Of a stretch of DNA of 16,420 bases, positions 13,550-16,420 are shown one piece after another. The stretch's first letter is position 1. Each line of letters opens with the position of its first letter. The notes beneath the pieces are model-generated. The model was not told the origin of the DNA and ran no database searches. It saw only the letters and a program-made list of their open reading frames with translations. The stretch is from JBAXTE01 sp038240835 (GTDB lineage: Bacteria > Bacteroidota > Bacteroidia > Bacteroidales > WCHB1-69): positions 1-16,420 of the forward strand of contig JBBRGJ010000062.1 of the NCBI GenBank assembly GCA_038240835.1. The letters run 5' to 3'. Both the position numbers and the translations under genes were made by a program.

Positions 13550-14932
13550 TTATTTTTTAGCAATTTGTGCAAGCATTTCTGCCTCCATCACTACTTTATT
13601 GTTGACATAAGCAGAACCCTTCATGTGACACAATCCTCTTCTGATTGGAGAAATGAGCTTTAATTCAAAAATCAATGTATCGCCAGGAACTACCTTTTGA
13701 CGGAATTTTACTTCGTTGATTTTCATGAAATAAGTGGCGTAGTTTTCTGGATCTGGGACTGAACTTAGTACTAATATTCCTCCCACTTGAGCCATCGCTT
13801 CTATTTGTAAAACACCAGGCATTACAGGCTCATCTGGAAAGTGACCTACGAAAAAGCCTTCGTTCATGGTCACGTTTTTTAAGCCAATAACACTGTTTGC
13901 ATCCATCGATAAAATTTTATCGACCAATAAAAATGGAGGACGATGGGGTAATAATTTTTTAATATCGTTGATGTCGAAAAGTGGAGCTTTGCTCAAATCG
14001 TATGAAGGAAGTGAGTTTTCGGTGATAAGTTCTTTTTTTATCATCTTCGCAAACTCGATGTTCGAACTGTGTCCGGGACGAATGGCGATGATGTGCCCTT
14101 TGATAGGCATTCCAACGGTAGATAAATCCCCAATTAAATCGAGTAATTTATGTCTTGCTGGTTCGTTGTTGTAATATAAATCTACATTGTTTAATATCCC
14201 TTGCTCTTTTACCTCAATTTCGGGTCTGTTGAAAAAGGTTGCCAATTTGTTAAGCTCAGGTTTGCTAACCATACGGTCTACAAATACAATTGCATTATTT
14301 ATATCGCCACCTTTTACCAAGTTGTTCTCTATAAGTAACTCTAGTTCGTGCAAAAATACAAATGTTCTACATTTGGCAAATTCGGTGGTAAAATCATCGA
14401 TGTGGTATAAAGAAGCATGCTGGTTGGTCAATACATTGGAATCGTAATCGACCATTACCGATACACGAAAATCGTCGGCAGGAATGGCTATGATTTCAAC
14501 TTTTTTATCCGCATTTACAAACGTGATGTTCTTTGTAATCTCAAAATATTTTCGAGGAGCATCTTGTTCTTCAAATCCAGCTTTTTCCAGACCTTCTACA
14601 TATAATCTAGCACTGCCATCCAAAATAGGAGTCTCTTCACAATCAATATCGATGATGGCATTGTCAATTTGCATTCCTACCAATGCAGCCATACAATGCT
14701 CTATGGTTCTAACTTCAGCGCCGTTTTGACGAATGGATGTGCCTCTCGATGTGTCGAAAACATTGTTTACTTCTATCGAAATACTAGGAGATCCTTCTAG
14801 GTCTATTCGACGAAATTTGAATCCGTGATTTGCTGGGGCGGGGTTTATGGTAAGGGTTACATTTTTTCCAGTGTGTAATCCCGCACCGGAAATTGTAACA
14901 GATTGCTTAATTGTTCTTTGTGTATCTCTCAT
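13550..14932 (-). CDS. lpxC/fabZ: LpxC-FabZ fusion: UDP-3-O-acyl-GlcNAc deacetylase / 3-hydroxyacyl-ACP dehydratase
   Basis: A 460-residue bifunctional protein. The N-terminal part (1-300) is LpxC, the zinc amidase that makes the committed step of lipid A synthesis: Glu78-His79 in RTIEHC, His261 and Asp265 in RHKLLDLIGD, and His288 in PGHSS match the catalytic and zinc residues. After a short linker (about 301-317), residues 318-460 are FabZ, the fatty-acid dehydratase, with LPHRPPFLLVD, catalytic His364 in GHFPDEPVMPG and Glu378 in LQIEAMAQ. Both active sites look intact. The two enzymes compete for 3-hydroxyacyl-ACP flux, so the fusion ties lipid A and fatty-acid supply together. This fusion is known in Bacteroidota. 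It lies 137 bases after lpxD and nine bases before lpxA. Confidence 0.97.
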   Translation of the reverse strand: MRDTQRTIKQSVTISGAGLHTGKNVTLTINPAPANHGFKFRRIDLEGSPSISIEVNNVFDTSRGTSIRQNGAEVRTIEHCMAALVGMQIDNAIIDIDCEETPILDGSARLYVEGLEKAGFEEQDAPRKYFEITKNITFVNADKKVEIIAIPADDFRVSVMVDYDSNVLTNQHASLYHIDDFTTEFAKCRTFVFLHELELLIENNLVKGGDINNAIVFVDRMVSKPELNKLATFFNRPEIEVKEQGILNNVDLYYNNEPARHKLLDLIGDLSTVGMPIKGHIIAIRPGHSSNIEFAKMIKKELITENSLPSYDLSKAPLFDINDIKKLLPHRPPFLLVDKILSMDANSVIGLKNVTMNEGFFVGHFPDEPVMPGVLQIEAMAQVGGILVLSSVPDPENYATYFMKINEVKFRQKVVPGDTLIFELKLISPIRRGLCHMKGSAYVNNKVVMEAEMLAQIAKK

Positions 14933-14940
14933 ATTGTCGG

Positions 14941-14948
14941 CAAAGATA
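14941..14948 (-). promoter_or_regulatory. -7 element directly upstream of lpxC-fabZ
   Basis: On the - strand TATCTTTG (14948-14941) matches TAnnTTTG perfectly and ends only eight bases before the ATG. The nearest TTTG upstream (14976-14973) is 24 bases away rather than about 19, so the -33 element is uncertain. If used, the transcript would have almost no leader. Confidence 0.5.
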
Positions 14949-15004
14949 AAAAATTATTAGTTATAATGTGAACAAACGTTAATAAACAGATGCAACGAAA
15001 ACAG

Positions 15005-15044
15005 TCTGATTTATGTAAAATTCAGATTATCAGTGGATTGATAA
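15005..15044. other. Two adjacent small hairpins between lpxD and lpxC-fabZ
   Basis: TCTGATTT (15005-15012) pairs with AAAtTCAGA (15018-15026) with one bulged base, and TTATCA (15027-15032) pairs with TGATAA (15039-15044) around six bases. Neither is followed by a clear T-tract on the - strand, so they may be weak terminators of lpxD or mRNA stability elements. The evidence is only base pairing. Confidence 0.3.
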
Positions 15045-15069
15045 AAATAAAATGATGAAAATGATTGGA

Positions 15070-16095
15070 TTATTTCTTCGCTTTTTTTTCTAAATCAGAA
15101 ATTCTACCATACAATTCGGGTAAACGTTTGAATAGAATAAAGACTCTTTTGTATAAAGAAGCATCAAATCCGGGTGATCCCAAGATTACTGCCCCTTGTT
15201 CTTCTATGTTGTTAGGAATTCCAGATTGCGCTCCAATTTTTACGTCGTCGGCTACGGTAATATGGCCACTTATACCAGCTTGACCGCCAATCATGATATT
15301 TTTTCCCAATTTTGCAGATCCTGCAATGCCCGATTGAGCTGCTATTACGGTATTGCTTCCAATCTCCACATTATGAGCAACTTGTATTAAATTGTCTAAC
15401 TTAACACCTCTCCTAATAATGGTTGAACCTAACGTAGCTCTGTCTATGCAACAGTTAGCACCAATTTCTACTCTGTCTTCGATGATGACATTTCCAATTT
15501 GTGGTACTTTTTTATATTCGTTGTCGTCTTGCGGTGCAAATCCAAAACCATCTGCCCCAATAACAGTTCCAGCATGAATGGTACACTCTTTCCCAACAAT
15601 ACATTCGTGGTAGATTTTAACTCCTGCAAACAAAGTAGAATTGTCTCCAATGGTTACGTTGTCGCCAATAACAGTTTGAGGAAATAGTTTTACATTTTTG
15701 CCAATCTTACAGTTTTCGCCAATGCTTACAAACTCTGCAATATAACAGTTTTCGCCAATAACGGCCGTAGAATCAATGCATGCTAATTTTGAAATTCCCA
15801 CTTTGTTCGGTTTCATGCTGTTGTATGCCTCCAATAGTTGGGCAAACGCCATGTATGCATTGGGAACTCTAATAAGGGTGGTTTTTAGCGGATGCTCCAC
15901 CACAAAATCTGCACTTACAATGCAGGCAGTAGCTGAAGTTTCATATATAAAATGATTGTATTTTGGATTTGCCAAAAATGTCAATGTACCCTCGCCACCT
16001 TCTTCTATTTTGGACAGACTAAATACTTCTGCATTTTCGTCGCCTTCAATCCTTCCGTTGGTTATATCTGCTATTATTTTTACGGTAAATTTCAT
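15070..16095 (-). CDS. lpxD: LpxD, UDP-3-O-(3-hydroxyacyl)glucosamine N-acyltransferase
   Basis: LpxD carries out the third step of lipid A synthesis, adding a 3-hydroxyacyl chain from ACP to the amine produced by LpxC. The 341-residue protein has the usual three parts. An N-terminal uridine-binding domain (1-100) includes LTFLANPKY, with an aromatic-containing loop. A left-handed beta-helix of hexapeptides (about 105-295) contains GADGFGF (180-186), RVEIGANCCIDRATLGST (208-225) and the catalytic His241 in QVAHN; His278 in SGHI matches the second conserved His. A C-terminal helix with Arg, Lys and Glu (316-341) follows. All expected LpxD residues seem present, in contrast to the paralogue at 10930-11880. 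Its own promoter should lie in 16096-16420. Confidence 0.97.
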   Translation of the reverse strand: MKFTVKIIADITNGRIEGDENAEVFSLSKIEEGGEGTLTFLANPKYNHFIYETSATACIVSADFVVEHPLKTTLIRVPNAYMAFAQLLEAYNSMKPNKVGISKLACIDSTAVIGENCYIAEFVSIGENCKIGKNVKLFPQTVIGDNVTIGDNSTLFAGVKIYHECIVGKECTIHAGTVIGADGFGFAPQDDNEYKKVPQIGNVIIEDRVEIGANCCIDRATLGSTIIRRGVKLDNLIQVAHNVEIGSNTVIAAQSGIAGSAKLGKNIMIGGQAGISGHITVADDVKIGAQSGIPNNIEEQGAVILGSPGFDASLYKRVFILFKRLPELYGRISDLEKKAKK

Positions 16096-16420
16096 CTCTC
16101 TATGATTTTATCTTAAAGTTGCTAAAGTGGGAACAACTGTTGGTTGGCATTATTAATTATACTTCAAAAATAATCAATTTAAAATAATTAATTTCGAAAT
16201 TCTCAACAAAGTTATCCCTATTTAGTAAATTCTACTCCTATTTAATCTGCAATTTTAATGATTTCTATCGTATAAATTGCATTTTGGATGTGTTATATTT
16301 TGTAATGTCTTAAAATTCAGAGGTATAAATTTACTTGATATTTTTTGAAAATCCATGTTTTTTGATTTATTGCTTATATCAGTATACAATTCAAAAAATC
16401 ACGATTAATATTTGTAATAT
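16096..16420 (-). promoter_or_regulatory. AT-rich region upstream of lpxD, no gene seen
   Basis: No ORF with family resemblance was found on either strand, and no tRNA-like sequence. On the - strand there are two exact TAnnTTTG matches: TATTTTTG (16172-16165, about 70 bases before the lpxD ATG) and TAACTTTG (16214-16207). Neither has a TTTG at the ideal 19-base spacing, and in such AT-rich DNA matches by chance are common. A perfect inverted repeat, ATTTTTTGAA (16340-16349) and TTCAAAAAAT (16390-16399), encloses 40 bases near the window end. The lpxD promoter is probably in this region, but which element is used cannot be told. Confidence 0.4.

Noticed and set aside
16096..16420. A replication origin or phage attachment site in the AT-rich end region
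   Set aside because: I saw no clustered DnaA-box-like sequences, integrase gene or tRNA; AT-richness alone is ordinary for intergenic DNA here.

Overview
The window comes from a member of the Bacteroidota (Bacteroidetes). The evidence is the LpxC-FabZ fusion, the FtsZ tail ending in DNVD, a DUF4476-type secreted protein, promoter-like TAnnTTTG -7 elements, AT-rich DNA, and two gene neighbourhoods known from this phylum (murG-murC-ftsQ-ftsA-ftsZ-yqeY and lpxD-lpxC/fabZ-lpxA-efp-lpxD paralogue). Class or genus cannot be fixed from the sequence alone.

Region 1 (1-7096, + strand) is the distal half of a division and cell wall (dcw) cluster. It holds the C-terminus of FtsW, then MurG, MurC, FtsQ, FtsA, FtsZ and a YqeY/GatB-like protein. 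ftsW through ftsA are packed with overlaps or very short gaps. A 260-base spacer separates ftsA from ftsZ. The products finish lipid II, ligate L-Ala to UDP-MurNAc, and build and anchor the Z-ring.

Region 2 (7097-7356) is a non-coding convergent junction. It contains a 9-bp tandem repeat, a hairpin and a strong two-way terminator.

Region 3 (7357-10869, - strand) is a compact three-gene operon behind a good Bacteroidota promoter. All three products have signal peptides. The first two share a conserved N-terminal LPP20/FlgT-like domain, and the third ends in a DUF4476-like domain. Their function is unknown to me, and this is the best candidate in the window for an undescribed envelope system.

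Region 4 (10930-16095, - strand) is the early lipid A pathway: lpxD, lpxC-fabZ fusion, lpxA, then efp (translation factor EF-P) and a divergent second LpxD-like acyltransferase. Terminators follow lpxA and efp, and -7 elements lie upstream of lpxC-fabZ and efp, so this is several transcription units rather than one.

The last 325 bases (16096-16420) are AT-rich and have no gene I can support. No tRNA, rRNA, CRISPR array, insertion sequence or phage gene was seen.
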